The notes: generated by a model not told the origin, from the letters alone. A stretch of DNA of 64,000 nucleotides from Lachnospiraceae bacterium NC2004 (GCA_000621905.1 JHXB01000007.1:1-64000); one strand, 5' to 3'. Shown: positions 17,679 through 26,243, counted from the first letter of the stretch. Numbers and translations are program-made.

Positions 17679-19805
17679 CTAAGATCTTACAATTATCTTA
17701 TAAATCTTATCATTCTCATCTATATACAAAAATACGCCAAGACCCTCCGCATCTAATACAACACCTATCTGATCTATGGTTGACTCCTGTAGTGGATCAT
17801 ATGGAGTATCTCTATGAGTGTGTTGGGTAACAATTCTACAATTGTCATCAAGCTTATATTCTTTATTCTTTAATTTGATATAGTCATTTGCTTTACTGCT
17901 ACCAAATTTCCCATTTAGGATCAATGCATTATTCTTATACTTAATCTTACCCATTGGCTGTGTTGCAATTAAATGATATCCTTTTCTAAGAGTGGATTTA
18001 TAAACTACGTCGCCATTATCATCTCTCCAATCAATATTAGGGTACTTTTCAAAATCATCGTCACTATCTCTCGTAGTTTTCCCTGAGGCGCCTATTTTGT
18101 ACATCGAAGCATTATAACCATCTTCGTCGTTTGAAATATAATAACCATGTTCATATATCCCGGTGCATCTCTTAGACAGCTTACTTGAAGCATTGTCAAA
18201 TTCCTTAATAGGATTAAGACTGTTGTTATCCACCAAATATATCCCCCAAACTTCAATGGTCTGTACCAAACCGTTAGTCTGAGAAGCATATGTTACAGAG
18301 ATCTCTGATTCTGAATTCTCTATTCCTGAAATACTTTCATTAGAGCTATCTAAATCTAAAGCTCCTCCTATTATCAACTCGTCAACACCATCATTGTTGA
18401 AATCGTAATATGAATGATACATCTGATATCCTTTTGATGTATATCCGGATAAATCTGCTTTCCGCATAAATTTACTACAATAAGAATCTGCTTTTTTCTG
18501 AAATTCATCCTTCTTGGCAGCAATAACGTCCAAGCTAACCTCATAATTACCATCAGCATTGTCGACAGCATTTTCTTCTGCTGAACCATCAACTTTGGTT
18601 GTCTTAGTTGTAGCACCAGCATCAGAATTGTTAGCATTTACAACCAAATCATTAGCGTCTTCTAATATCTCAGCTGTTGTTTCAGCATCAGCCGACGCCT
18701 CAACAGCAATGTTGTTTCGCTCCTCATACTTGTGGTATTCATGTGTCGCGATACCTGCTCCACTAGCTGTTGGTACAGCTATCGCAAGAGCCACTGCCGC
18801 AGTCTTAAGCACCGTTGCACCTACTGTCGCACCTGCAGCCGCACTTCCCGCTGTAGCACCGGTTGCAGCTACTCCGCTGGCCATTGCTGCTCCTGTAACA
18901 GATGACGCTTTAACTACTCCGGTCGCAGCCGCTGTACCTGCCATTGTTGATGCATCGCTTGCCCCAAATGCACCTGCCACACCGCCGGTTGCTCCTGATA
19001 TCGCGGTTGTACCTGTCATCGCTGCTGCACCTGTTACTCCTCCACTGTTAGCAGCTATCCCTGCAGTAGCAAGTGCTCCTGCTGCTCCTATAGCCTGTCC
19101 TGTTGTAACAGCAGCATATCCCATCTTTATCGCAATAATGTTATACGCTGCCTGTGCACCTGATGTACCGAAAACAAAACTCTCCATATATGCTCGAACA
19201 GCCATAATAATAGACGGTACTGTAACAACGTGTAGCCTAATTCCTTCCGCTTTCTCCTTAGCGAGAACAAGTTCTTCTATCTTCTTCCTAGCGTAATTGA
19301 GACGTGATTTAATTGTTCCTGTTGATACCCCTAAAGTGTTAGCAATATCTGTAACGCTCATCTCATCATAGTAGTATGCGACTACAACAGCACTCTGTTC
19401 AGGCGGAAGCTCATCAAGCATGCCTTGTATAATGTTGGCTGTCTCACGCTCTTCCATCTCAACACCGGGTTGAACAGACTTATCAAGGCATTCCTGCACC
19501 TCAAACAATCCTTCACCTTCATCACTTAGGAGAACGTCTCTCTGTTTATTGAATATCTTCATACCCTGACGATATGCAATACCACCTAACCATGCATAAA
19601 GATTATTGACATCTTTAAGAGTATCAAGCGATCTTGACGCTGCTATGTATACTTCCTGCAAAAGATCTGCAGCATCATCGTAGTTCTTCATGATAGCTCG
19701 CGTCTTAGCAAATACATAATTATATGTCTCATTGTATATAACATTAAATCCATTTTCATCGCCGTTAATCCACTGTTCAACGGCAAGTGTTAGATTGTCA
19801 TTCAT
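17679..19805 (-). CDS. membrane-tethered ECF sigma factor, paralog 3
   Basis: At 708 residues the longest of the four. Sigma region 2 (20-85) and region 4 (127-180) are close to those of the others (M-N-D-N-L-T-L start as in paralog 4). The linker after residue 235 is an Ala/Gly/Thr-rich stretch of about 100 residues, then comes a weakly hydrophobic predicted membrane helix (about 331-353, A-A-V-A-L-A-I-A-V-P) and H-K-Y. The outer domain has a Thr/Ala/Asp stalk and Y-Y-D-F-N-N-D-G-V-D-E-L-I-I-G-G, as in paralogs 1 and 2, then W-G-I-Y-L-V. GGTGAG precedes the ATG at 19805; the open frame starts 8 codons earlier. It is the first gene of the tight run down to the LRR gene. Confidence 0.85.
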   Translation of the reverse strand: MNDNLTLAVEQWINGDENGFNVIYNETYNYVFAKTRAIMKNYDDAADLLQEVYIAASRSLDTLKDVNNLYAWLGGIAYRQGMKIFNKQRDVLLSDEGEGLFEVQECLDKSVQPGVEMEERETANIIQGMLDELPPEQSAVVVAYYYDEMSVTDIANTLGVSTGTIKSRLNYARKKIEELVLAKEKAEGIRLHVVTVPSIIMAVRAYMESFVFGTSGAQAAYNIIAIKMGYAAVTTGQAIGAAGALATAGIAANSGGVTGAAAMTGTTAISGATGGVAGAFGASDASTMAGTAAATGVVKASSVTGAAMASGVAATGATAGSAAAGATVGATVLKTAAVALAIAVPTASGAGIATHEYHKYEERNNIAVEASADAETTAEILEDANDLVVNANNSDAGATTKTTKVDGSAEENAVDNADGNYEVSLDVIAAKKDEFQKKADSYCSKFMRKADLSGYTSKGYQMYHSYYDFNNDGVDELIIGGALDLDSSNESISGIENSESEISVTYASQTNGLVQTIEVWGIYLVDNNSLNPIKEFDNASSKLSKRCTGIYEHGYYISNDEDGYNASMYKIGASGKTTRDSDDDFEKYPNIDWRDDNGDVVYKSTLRKGYHLIATQPMGKIKYKNNALILNGKFGSSKANDYIKLKNKEYKLDDNCRIVTQHTHRDTPYDPLQESTIDQIGVVLDAEGLGVFLYIDENDKIYKIIVRS

Positions 19806-19846
19806 ACTCTCACCTTTATAATATTTCATGTAAACCTTCCAAAGTA

Positions 19847-19898
19847 GGTCAAAAATACTTTGCTTCGTTTAGGATGACTCGATTAATGTGTTAATAAA
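19847..19898. repeat. degenerate REP-like element (GGTCAAA...GCTTCG...GATGAC)
   Basis: GGTCAAAAATACTTTGCTTC..., then GGATGACTCGATTAATGTGTTAAT. The same order of words, better preserved, occurs at 22985-23035. It lies between the small membrane protein gene and sigma paralog 3. Confidence 0.55.
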
Positions 19899-19912
19899 AC
19901 ATCATTAATCAA

Positions 19913-20353
19913 TTATTCATCGCCATATCCTATAAGATTAAATAACCCTGTAACTGCAGCCGCAATAGCAGAATATAATATCAACGATTTAACATCTGTA
20001 TTTCCCATCTCTATATTAACTCGCCATGTAATTACAGCGACCAGTCCACAACCAAAAATACCAAACACTACTCTGGCAGCCTTTATGTTTAACTGCAATA
20101 TAATTACAATCAATGCAACAATCCCACATATTACAACACAATGCGTAGTTTCACAGCCTGAAGAATACATCAATACAGCCGGAATAGCTCCTGCCATCAA
20201 CCCATTAACAATATAAAAATGTGTAATTAAGAATAATGCGATTGAAATTACGAGATTAATACCAAACCCAATTAGATAAATGAGTATTCCTAAAACTCCC
20301 AATCCAACCTCTGCGTCGTTATTTGTGTCAATGTACCATACATCTCTGTCCAT
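19913..20353 (-). CDS. small four-TM membrane protein of unknown function
   Basis: 146 residues with about four transmembrane segments and little else; a soluble N-terminal stretch (M-D-R-D-V-W-Y-I-D-T-N-N-D-A-E-V) precedes the first. I do not recognise a family. A strong AAGGAGGAATT site precedes the ATG. Copy A of the bipartite promoter-like motif lies 54 bases upstream, so this gene, and possibly sigma paralog 3 behind it, may be started from there. Confidence 0.7.
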   Translation of the reverse strand: MDRDVWYIDTNNDAEVGLGVLGILIYLIGFGINLVISIALFLITHFYIVNGLMAGAIPAVLMYSSGCETTHCVVICGIVALIVIILQLNIKAARVVFGIFGCGLVAVITWRVNIEMGNTDVKSLILYSAIAAAVTGLFNLIGYGDE

Positions 20354-20406
20354 AATAATTCCTCCTTTGAATCATATAATAGTTTACTCAAGGGCATTTC
20401 TTAACC

Positions 20407-20445
20407 CTCTCATATATAAGTACAGAGAAATATGGTTTTGGTTTT
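20407..20445 (-). promoter_or_regulatory. bipartite ECF-promoter-like motif, copy A
   Basis: On the minus strand: AAAACC, 16 bases, then GTACTTATATATGAGAG. The first block overlaps the stop codon of sigma paralog 4. The 16-base spacer differs in sequence from those of copies B-E while both blocks and the distance are kept, which argues for a two-part recognition site rather than a plain repeat. Confidence 0.6.
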
Positions 20446-22105
20446 AAATTTTTATAAATTTTTTATTCTTTTTCATAGGCAGTTCGACAAAGTATGTATC
20501 AGCAGAATCAGGAGACATAACATGCACTTCTACATTACCGTTACTATTAACCCAGAAAGCCTCATGACTCATAAAAAATTCTTTTGTATTCTTCATATCA
20601 TCTAACTGAATATCATTAAACAGAATTTTTGCATAAGAATCCTCTTTATATTTTTCTTTAACTTCAGCTTTGATTATTTTGTATATTTCGTCATCATCAC
20701 CAAGCAAGTCATTAATTGACATCATTTTGCCTGTATTAATATCATAATTCAATCCTTCTAACCCTAGAGCTCCGGTTCCTAGTCCCAATATTGCGTGATT
20801 TAATTTTACGCTAAATATACCATTATTATTGCATATCACATCTAAACTAATACTACCATGATACGGCATTTGCGGACGGTTACTAAGCGAATCAAATAAT
20901 TCTTCAATACGCTCATATAAATCATTTAGATCTCTATTAATCTTATCAATACCATCACTTGAGCCCATTAATACTATTTTATCGTACCTCTCGTCCTCCA
21001 TTTCTGTATCTGTGTAAATCACTTCCTCTTTCGTGAACTCAACGCTATCTATCATATCTGCTGATGCATCGGAAGACTTAGCCGATTCAGATGCATTGCT
21101 CGACACTTGCGCATCATCGGTTACATTTGCATTATTAGGAGCATCGGTATCATTATTATCAACATTCGTCACATAATCAGTAGATGAAACAGCAATCTCA
21201 TTGGAATAATGTTGATATACATTATTTCCTACAAATACCCCTCCACCTAGCGAAGCAAGTGTCATAATCGCTATTATCATGGTTTTAAATCCCATACTTC
21301 CAACGCCAACTCCCATAGCGCTCGATGCAACTACATTTGACGCGCTAGCCCCTGTATATACTGTATTAATTGAAGCATTCTGAACAGCTTCGATAACATT
21401 TGCACCGATTGATGTATATCCCATCCTTGTTGAAATACTGTTATATGCAGTTTGAGCATCCGCCATAGATATAGCAAAGCCTTCCATGTACATATATACA
21501 GCAAGCAGAATACTTGGCATTGTAACAGAATGAAGCCTGATGCCTTCTTTCTCCTCTTTAGCAAGTACAAGCTCTTCTATCTTCTTTCTTGCGTAATTAA
21601 GACGAGATTTAATCGTGCCCGTTGAGACTCCCAATGTACTAGCTATATCAGTAACACTCATCTCGTCATAGTAGTATGCAACTACGACTGCACTCTGTTC
21701 CGGAGGCAACTCGTCAAGCATATCTTTTATGATATTCGCTGTCTCACGCTCTTCCATCTCAGCACCCGGCTGAACAGACTTATCAAGACATTCCTGCACC
21801 TCAAATAATCCCTCGCCTTCATCACTTAAGAGAACGTCTCTCTGTTTGTTGAATATCTTCATACCCTGACGATATGCTATACCACCTAACCATGCATAGA
21901 GATTATTGACATCTTTAAGAGTATCAAGCGATCTTGACGCTGCTATGTATACTTCTTGTAGAAGATCCGCAGCATCATCATAGTTCTTCATGATAGCTCG
22001 CGTCTTAGCAAATACATAATTATACGTCTCGTTGTATATAACATTAAATCCATTTTCATCGCCGTTAATCCACTGTTCAACAGCAAGTGTTAGATTGTCG
22101 TTCAT
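20444..22105 (-). CDS. membrane-tethered ECF sigma factor with RsiV-like outer domain, paralog 4
   Basis: 553 residues. Sigma regions 2 (20-85) and 4 (127-180) match the other three. The transmembrane helix is about 271-293 (M-I-I-A-I-M-T-L-A-S-L-G-G-G-V), followed by N-V-Y-Q-H-Y. The outer domain (about 355-553) differs from the others: L-N-Y-D-I-N-T-G-K-M-M-S-I-N-D-L-L resembles the DUF3298 domain that ends RsiV, the lysozyme-binding anti-sigma-V of Bacillus, and the part before it could be the DUF4163 half. If so, sigma factor and anti-sigma-like sensor are one chain. The start has GGTGAG. It lies 33 bases after the secreted PPC-like gene. Confidence 0.85.
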   Translation of the reverse strand: MNDNLTLAVEQWINGDENGFNVIYNETYNYVFAKTRAIMKNYDDAADLLQEVYIAASRSLDTLKDVNNLYAWLGGIAYRQGMKIFNKQRDVLLSDEGEGLFEVQECLDKSVQPGAEMEERETANIIKDMLDELPPEQSAVVVAYYYDEMSVTDIASTLGVSTGTIKSRLNYARKKIEELVLAKEEKEGIRLHSVTMPSILLAVYMYMEGFAISMADAQTAYNSISTRMGYTSIGANVIEAVQNASINTVYTGASASNVVASSAMGVGVGSMGFKTMIIAIMTLASLGGGVFVGNNVYQHYSNEIAVSSTDYVTNVDNNDTDAPNNANVTDDAQVSSNASESAKSSDASADMIDSVEFTKEEVIYTDTEMEDERYDKIVLMGSSDGIDKINRDLNDLYERIEELFDSLSNRPQMPYHGSISLDVICNNNGIFSVKLNHAILGLGTGALGLEGLNYDINTGKMMSINDLLGDDDEIYKIIKAEVKEKYKEDSYAKILFNDIQLDDMKNTKEFFMSHEAFWVNSNGNVEVHVMSPDSADTYFVELPMKKNKKFIKI

Positions 22106-22138
22106 AGACTCACCTTTATAGTCCGAATCGAATATACT

Positions 22139-22921
22139 TTATCTTTTGGTTATTTTAAGCTTGTATTCTCCTCTATACCAGTATTCTCCTGGAATCTCAA
22201 TATATATTTTCTGACCTTTTTTCAGTTTGCCACTATACGCCTTAATCCATCCCTGGCCCGACTTTAAATAACAGTTGCTTACTTCTTTATATCCCTTATA
22301 TACATGCATTGCTTCTGTTCCTTCTATACTTACTCCTTTGATTACATACTTTCCTTTTCGAGGAGCTTTAAATACGAAGCAATCTTTATCTTCGGAATAG
22401 TTAACAATTCCACCCTTAATAGTATTTAGTTTTATCACATTGGCTTTCTTCTTGGAATCATTATTTTCAACCTCAAAGTTCTTTGGTGTAACCTGTATTA
22501 CTTTTAAAACATACTCACCATCGCAATACATAGAATCATTTCTAAGTGACATTTTAACTTTAGAACCTTTCTTGAATGACAAACAGCTACTTGTACCCGT
22601 TCCACGTCCTTCGTAAACATCAAACTTATCATACTCTTTATAATTATGTTCCATTGAAAATATTATCGAACCTTTTCCAAGACCTAATCCTGTATCATCT
22701 CCATCTGTACATGTTAACTCCACATAAAAATAGCCTTCACCTGTTGTTGTATATGTATATTCAGCTCTGCCGTCACTACCAGCTAATCTTCCTGTATATT
22801 CTTTTCCTGCTTCAATCTCTGTAGCTGCATCAGCATTTATTGAACTAAAACCTGCAAGTAGGGCAAGTGTTGCCAACATCATAACTACTACTCTCTTAAC
22901 TTTAATAATCGCATTCTTCAT
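22139..22921 (-). CDS. secreted protein with PPC-like domain
   Basis: A 260-residue exported protein: a signal peptide at residues 8-30 (V-V-V-M-M-L-A-T-L-A-L-L-A-G-F), then two beta-rich domains. The second opens F-E-V-E-N-N-D-S-K-K-K-A-N-V-I and continues G-x-V-x-Y-S-E-D-K-D-C-F-V-F, the pattern of bacterial pre-peptidase C-terminal (PPC) domains, which often serve in export or surface binding. There is no enzyme domain and no anchor. It starts after AAAGGAGGAA and lies in the same direction just before sigma paralog 4, so it is a candidate ligand or partner of that sensor. Confidence 0.75.
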   Translation of the reverse strand: MKNAIIKVKRVVVMMLATLALLAGFSSINADAATEIEAGKEYTGRLAGSDGRAEYTYTTTGEGYFYVELTCTDGDDTGLGLGKGSIIFSMEHNYKEYDKFDVYEGRGTGTSSCLSFKKGSKVKMSLRNDSMYCDGEYVLKVIQVTPKNFEVENNDSKKKANVIKLNTIKGGIVNYSEDKDCFVFKAPRKGKYVIKGVSIEGTEAMHVYKGYKEVSNCYLKSGQGWIKAYSGKLKKGQKIYIEIPGEYWYRGEYKLKITKR

Positions 22922-22984
22922 TAGAAATTCCTCCTTTATTTGTATCTTTAGTATTATTTAATAATTTAGGATGACCTTCTAAAG

Positions 22985-23035
22985 AAGGTCAAAGATCCTT
23001 CGCTTCGCTCAGGGTGACATGATTAGTGTGTTAAT
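22985..23035. repeat. REP-like element
   Basis: GAAGGTCAAAGATCCTTCGC, then CTTCGCTCAGGGTGACAT, then GATTAGTGTGTTAATC. It belongs to the dispersed family with members at 19847, 35007 and 61926 (opposite orientation), and ends on the stop codon of the YARHG gene. Confidence 0.7.
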
Positions 23036-23835
23036 CAACCACCTTGAGATTTAATCTTCTTTTGCTTTTTCTTGTTATCGAGTGGATACCTCCATTGATT
23101 ATTGTCATCCTTCACTCCATACTTCTTAGCAAGCATCGCCTCACGGGCACGAAGCTTGTTAAAGTTCGCGCCCTCTACTTCATCGTCTGTCACGGATTCA
23201 TCATCAAACTCTCCAAGTTCGTACAGAGGTTCATACCAATCCTTTGATTCAAAATACTTCTGTAATTCCTTTGATTGAAACCTCCGCCCATGTCTAGCAA
23301 ATAACTCATTTGCAGCGTAGTTACACTCTTTTATGCTAAGTTTGTTAACTTTCTTATCAGACACATATTCCACGTCACTATCTGGAATGATATACCCACT
23401 CTTGCTGTTTATTCCCTCTCCAGGATCATCGTCTTCGTCCTCTAAAGCATCCTCATCAGGATCTTCCTGAACAGTTTCCTTAGTCGTTGCTTCCGTAACT
23501 TCTTCGGTAGTAACAGCTTCAGTAGTGACATCCGCGATAAAGGCTTCCGTCGTTGCTATCGCATTTGCCATAGAGTCGCCTTCTGTCTTGTTATTCAAGC
23601 CTCTCACAAAAAAGATTGTTCCAGCCACAGCAGCACCACATAAAAGTATAGCCACCATTACAAGTACACCTAGTTTGCTAGAAGATGATCCTTTCCCCGC
23701 ATTAGGCGGAGCAAAATCATTCATATTGGTGGTCTCTTGAGGACCCCATTCGATTTTTGAACCACAATTGGTGCAGAAACCATCTCCTTCGAGAAGATTA
23801 GCACCACATATAGGACATTGAAAAGTCCTTGACAT
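23035..23835 (-). CDS. zinc-ribbon, single-TM, YARHG-domain protein
   Basis: A 266-residue protein: a zinc ribbon at residues 7-24 (C-P-I-C...C-T-N-C), one transmembrane helix (L-G-V-L-V-M-V-A-I-L-L-C-G-A-A-V-A-G), a T-T-E/acidic linker and a C-terminal YARHG domain (N-E-L-F-A-R-H-G-R-R-F-Q-S-K-E-L-Q-K-Y-F). YARHG domains are extracellular and of unknown function in clostridia. The frame begins with a GTG, but the ATG three codons in has GAGGTG at better spacing and is preferred. It is the first gene of the cluster on this strand. Confidence 0.85.
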   Translation of the reverse strand: MSRTFQCPICGANLLEGDGFCTNCGSKIEWGPQETTNMNDFAPPNAGKGSSSSKLGVLVMVAILLCGAAVAGTIFFVRGLNNKTEGDSMANAIATTEAFIADVTTEAVTTEEVTEATTKETVQEDPDEDALEDEDDDPGEGINSKSGYIIPDSDVEYVSDKKVNKLSIKECNYAANELFARHGRRFQSKELQKYFESKDWYEPLYELGEFDDESVTDDEVEGANFNKLRAREAMLAKKYGVKDDNNQWRYPLDNKKKQKKIKSQGG

Positions 23836-23961
23836 AAAACTCACCTCAGTTCTACGTAATCATTGATGACATACGCTTATCAGAATGTCAACAGTACAAA
23901 TTATAACGCTTTTTAGTCATATTTTCAATATTTCTTTGCCTTTTTTGTGCTATATTACTAT

Positions 23962-23978
23962 AGTGTTTGCGAAACACT
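23962..23978. promoter_or_regulatory. perfect 17-base inverted repeat
   Basis: AGTGTTT-GCG-AAACACT, in the 309-base divergent space between the YARHG gene and the XRE regulator. This is the right place and size for an operator of the regulator at 24145, although it lies about 165 bases from that start. The rest of 23836-24144 shows nothing else clear. Confidence 0.5.
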
Positions 23979-24144
23979 CGTTGTCATTTTCTAAAGAGCA
24001 CCGAAACTCAGCGCATTTTACGTTCTATCACTCTTTTCCGTTATATCAAGCAAATTTATGACGCTTTTAAGTATCTATCACCAAATGCAATCATGCATTA
24101 TAGTTGAATATATCAATAAATCTGTATCTAGGAAGGTATAACTC

Positions 24145-24462
24145 ATGAACGAAGTATTAGAACGTATTGAGGAAATGTTAGAAGAGCGTGGCTGGACTAA
24201 ATATCGCCTTGCCAAGGAATCCCATATTGCCTATTCTTCTCTGAACGGTCTGTTTCAAAAGAACAACCAGCCTACCATTCCTACGCTACGCAAAATATGT
24301 AAAGGGTTTAATATTTCTATCTCTGACTTCTTTGCTTACGACGAAAGCAACAATTACATTATCAAGCTCAGCGACGACGAAATAGAACTGCTAAAAATGT
24401 ACAATTCTCTTGATAACAAGCACAAACACGCTATATACAACCTTTTAAAGTCCTTAGTATGA
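24145..24462 (+). CDS. XRE-family transcriptional regulator
   Basis: A 105-residue protein with a Cro/C1-type helix-turn-helix at about residues 8-65: R-L-A-K-E-S-H-I-A-Y-S-S-L-N-G-L-F and T-I-P-T-L-R-K-I-C-K-G-F-N-I-S-I-S-D-F-F. A short C-terminal helix (E-I-E-L-L-K-M-Y-N-S-L) follows, as in small dimeric repressors. AGGAAGG precedes the ATG. It is the only classic DNA-binding regulator near the sigma cluster and is divergent from it. Confidence 0.9.
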   Translation: MNEVLERIEEMLEERGWTKYRLAKESHIAYSSLNGLFQKNNQPTIPTLRKICKGFNISISDFFAYDESNNYIIKLSDDEIELLKMYNSLDNKHKHAIYNLLKSLV

Positions 24463-24484
24463 ACATCCCTCTATAAAACTTTTT

Positions 24485-24769
24485 TCAATTAGACTCGCTA
24501 TTCTTTACTACCGGAGCTATAAGCTTCACTAACACTACAGGAATATATAGCCATCCTACAACCCAGCTAAACAATAACTCTATAACAGCTATCAACACTA
24601 TAGACGCTACATTCTTCGGAGAATCCTTATTAGATATTGGAATGTGCGCCAGCTCCCATAAACCTAATATACTCGGAGACAACATAATCGCTAATATTAT
24701 ATGGTCTTTCAATAGCATTCCTGATATATATACGCCAAGCAACAGACTTAAAATTTCAGATGTAACCAT
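24485..24769 (-). CDS. small membrane protein of unknown function
   Basis: 94 residues, mostly hydrophobic, with about three membrane segments. I do not recognise a family. GAGGGTG lies before the ATG. It is convergent with the XRE gene (22 bases between stops), and a strong hairpin lies upstream of it. Confidence 0.6.
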   Translation of the reverse strand: MVTSEILSLLLGVYISGMLLKDHIILAIMLSPSILGLWELAHIPISNKDSPKNVASIVLIAVIELLFSWVVGWLYIPVVLVKLIAPVVKNSESN

Positions 24770-24816
24770 ATTTTCACCCTCTTTCTTAATTGATTATGCA
24801 GGCGAAACATAACTTA

Positions 24817-24859
24817 AATCGATTCACCCCGGGCCTCATAGGCCCCAGGTGAATTGATT
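24817..24859 (-). terminator. hairpin terminator after the transglutaminase-like gene
   Basis: AATCGATTCACC...GGCC-TCATA-GGCC...GGTGAATTGATT forms a long stem (about 19 pairs with small mismatches), 3 bases past the stop codon at 24862. Confidence 0.7.
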
Positions 24860-24861
24860 CA

Positions 24862-26145
24862 TTACCATTTAGCCATGTTAAGCGACTTGGTTGCTATTGT
24901 GTATTTATAAGATGATGCTCTCTTATGAGAATCAGGGTTTTTAAAGAGAGGCTCGCATGTAGTGTTTCCTACTTTGATTTTTTTACCTGCTACTGTACCA
25001 AAATCCTCATCTGACAACATTGACCATCCATAGTACTTTACGTTCTTTCCGAAATCTTCCTTAATATCATCAATCATATAATCATCCCAAGTTACATCCA
25101 TGTTGTACCACTTGCCATTGTACTTAACGAGATTCCATGCATGATTTCCCTTTTCTACACTCTCAACAACTACACAATCAATTCCAGCGGCGTTCATAAG
25201 AAGCTTGGTATATTCTGAATATCCGGCACATACTGCTTTACCCATAATTGCGCCATATGCAGTCTGATCATTTTTATTTTCCTTATATACTGTCTTTTTG
25301 CAAATATAATCATGAATATACTTAATCTTCTGCTTATCTGTCTTACCCTTAACTGCTTTGGCTACCTTCTCTGCTTCCTGTCTGCACACTTTATCTTCCT
25401 TGCTCTCAGTTGTTTCCACCTTCTTCTTGATTGTAAGATTAACTATACCTACTTTCTTTTTGGTATCCTTTCTTACTAATGCGAATTTGTATGTGCCTGC
25501 TTTAAGTAACTTATATTCAAATACTAACGTAGATCCATCCTTCTCAAACTCACATCCAACTCTCTTTACAGCACTATTTACATCATTACCAGAAAGAGCA
25601 TAGTTTTTATCCTTTGCATTCTTAAGAGAAAACTTAATTGTTTGTCCTACACTTGCTTCACGAGTAATCTCAGCTATATTAGCTGGTGCCTCAGTTGTAG
25701 CCTTCTTCTGAGTTGTTGACGGTGCCTGTGTTGTTGCCTTTTTCTGGGTTGTTGACGGTGCCTTGCCCTTAACTTCCATTGCTGTAATATGTACAACACC
25801 TAATACTTCATCAGTATTTGTTTTTACAATCTTGATGTCGAACGTTCCAGCCTTGATCAACTTTACGAAATATTCGGTAGAAACAGTATTTTTATCCTTC
25901 ACCTTATCCGTACTTGTAACAAAAGTTGCATAATCATTAATATTCTTACCCTTAAGTTTATATGTATTAGTCTTAGGATGACTAAGTGAAAATGAAATGG
26001 TATTGCCTACAACCCCTTCCTTATTTACGGTTTTAACAGCTGCATTACCTTTTACTACATTGCTGAACCCGGCTCCGGTTACCATGATTGCCATTGCCAA
26101 TACAAATGCTACCATTCTTTTAAAATTCTTTACTACGTTTAACAT
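24862..26145 (-). CDS. secreted transglutaminase-like protein
   Basis: 427 residues with a signal peptide (M-V-A-F-V-L-A-M-A-I-M-V-T-G-A-G-F). Two related beta domains follow (V-G-N-T-I-S-F-S-L..., V-G-Q-T-I-K-F-S-L..., each ending in K-A-G-T-x-x-x), separated by a S-T-T-Q-K-K-A repeat linker. The C-terminal third is a transglutaminase-like cysteine-protease fold: A-V-C-A-G-Y-S (Cys), N-H-A-W-N (His) and M-D-V-T-W-D-D (Asp) give the full triad. It could cleave or cross-link surface protein or peptidoglycan peptides. AAGGAGGAATT precedes the start, and two promoter-like motifs (copies B and C) lie about 99 and 208 bases upstream. Confidence 0.87.
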   Translation of the reverse strand: MLNVVKNFKRMVAFVLAMAIMVTGAGFSNVVKGNAAVKTVNKEGVVGNTISFSLSHPKTNTYKLKGKNINDYATFVTSTDKVKDKNTVSTEYFVKLIKAGTFDIKIVKTNTDEVLGVVHITAMEVKGKAPSTTQKKATTQAPSTTQKKATTEAPANIAEITREASVGQTIKFSLKNAKDKNYALSGNDVNSAVKRVGCEFEKDGSTLVFEYKLLKAGTYKFALVRKDTKKKVGIVNLTIKKKVETTESKEDKVCRQEAEKVAKAVKGKTDKQKIKYIHDYICKKTVYKENKNDQTAYGAIMGKAVCAGYSEYTKLLMNAAGIDCVVVESVEKGNHAWNLVKYNGKWYNMDVTWDDYMIDDIKEDFGKNVKYYGWSMLSDEDFGTVAGKKIKVGNTTCEPLFKNPDSHKRASSYKYTIATKSLNMAKW

Positions 26146-26243
26146 AATAATTCCTCCTTATACTCCTGCTTTGCAGGGTGTTTAGTTAATTTGTTATTTT
26201 ATAATAAGTACTTTCTTGTTCCCGCGATCCTCCTTTTTCATCG

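Noticed and set aside
18559-19296. 245-codon plus-strand frame, Ala/Val/Pro-rich
   Set aside because: It lies antisense to the Ala/Gly-rich linker of sigma paralog 3; the biased codons of the linker keep the other strand open. No ribosome binding site.
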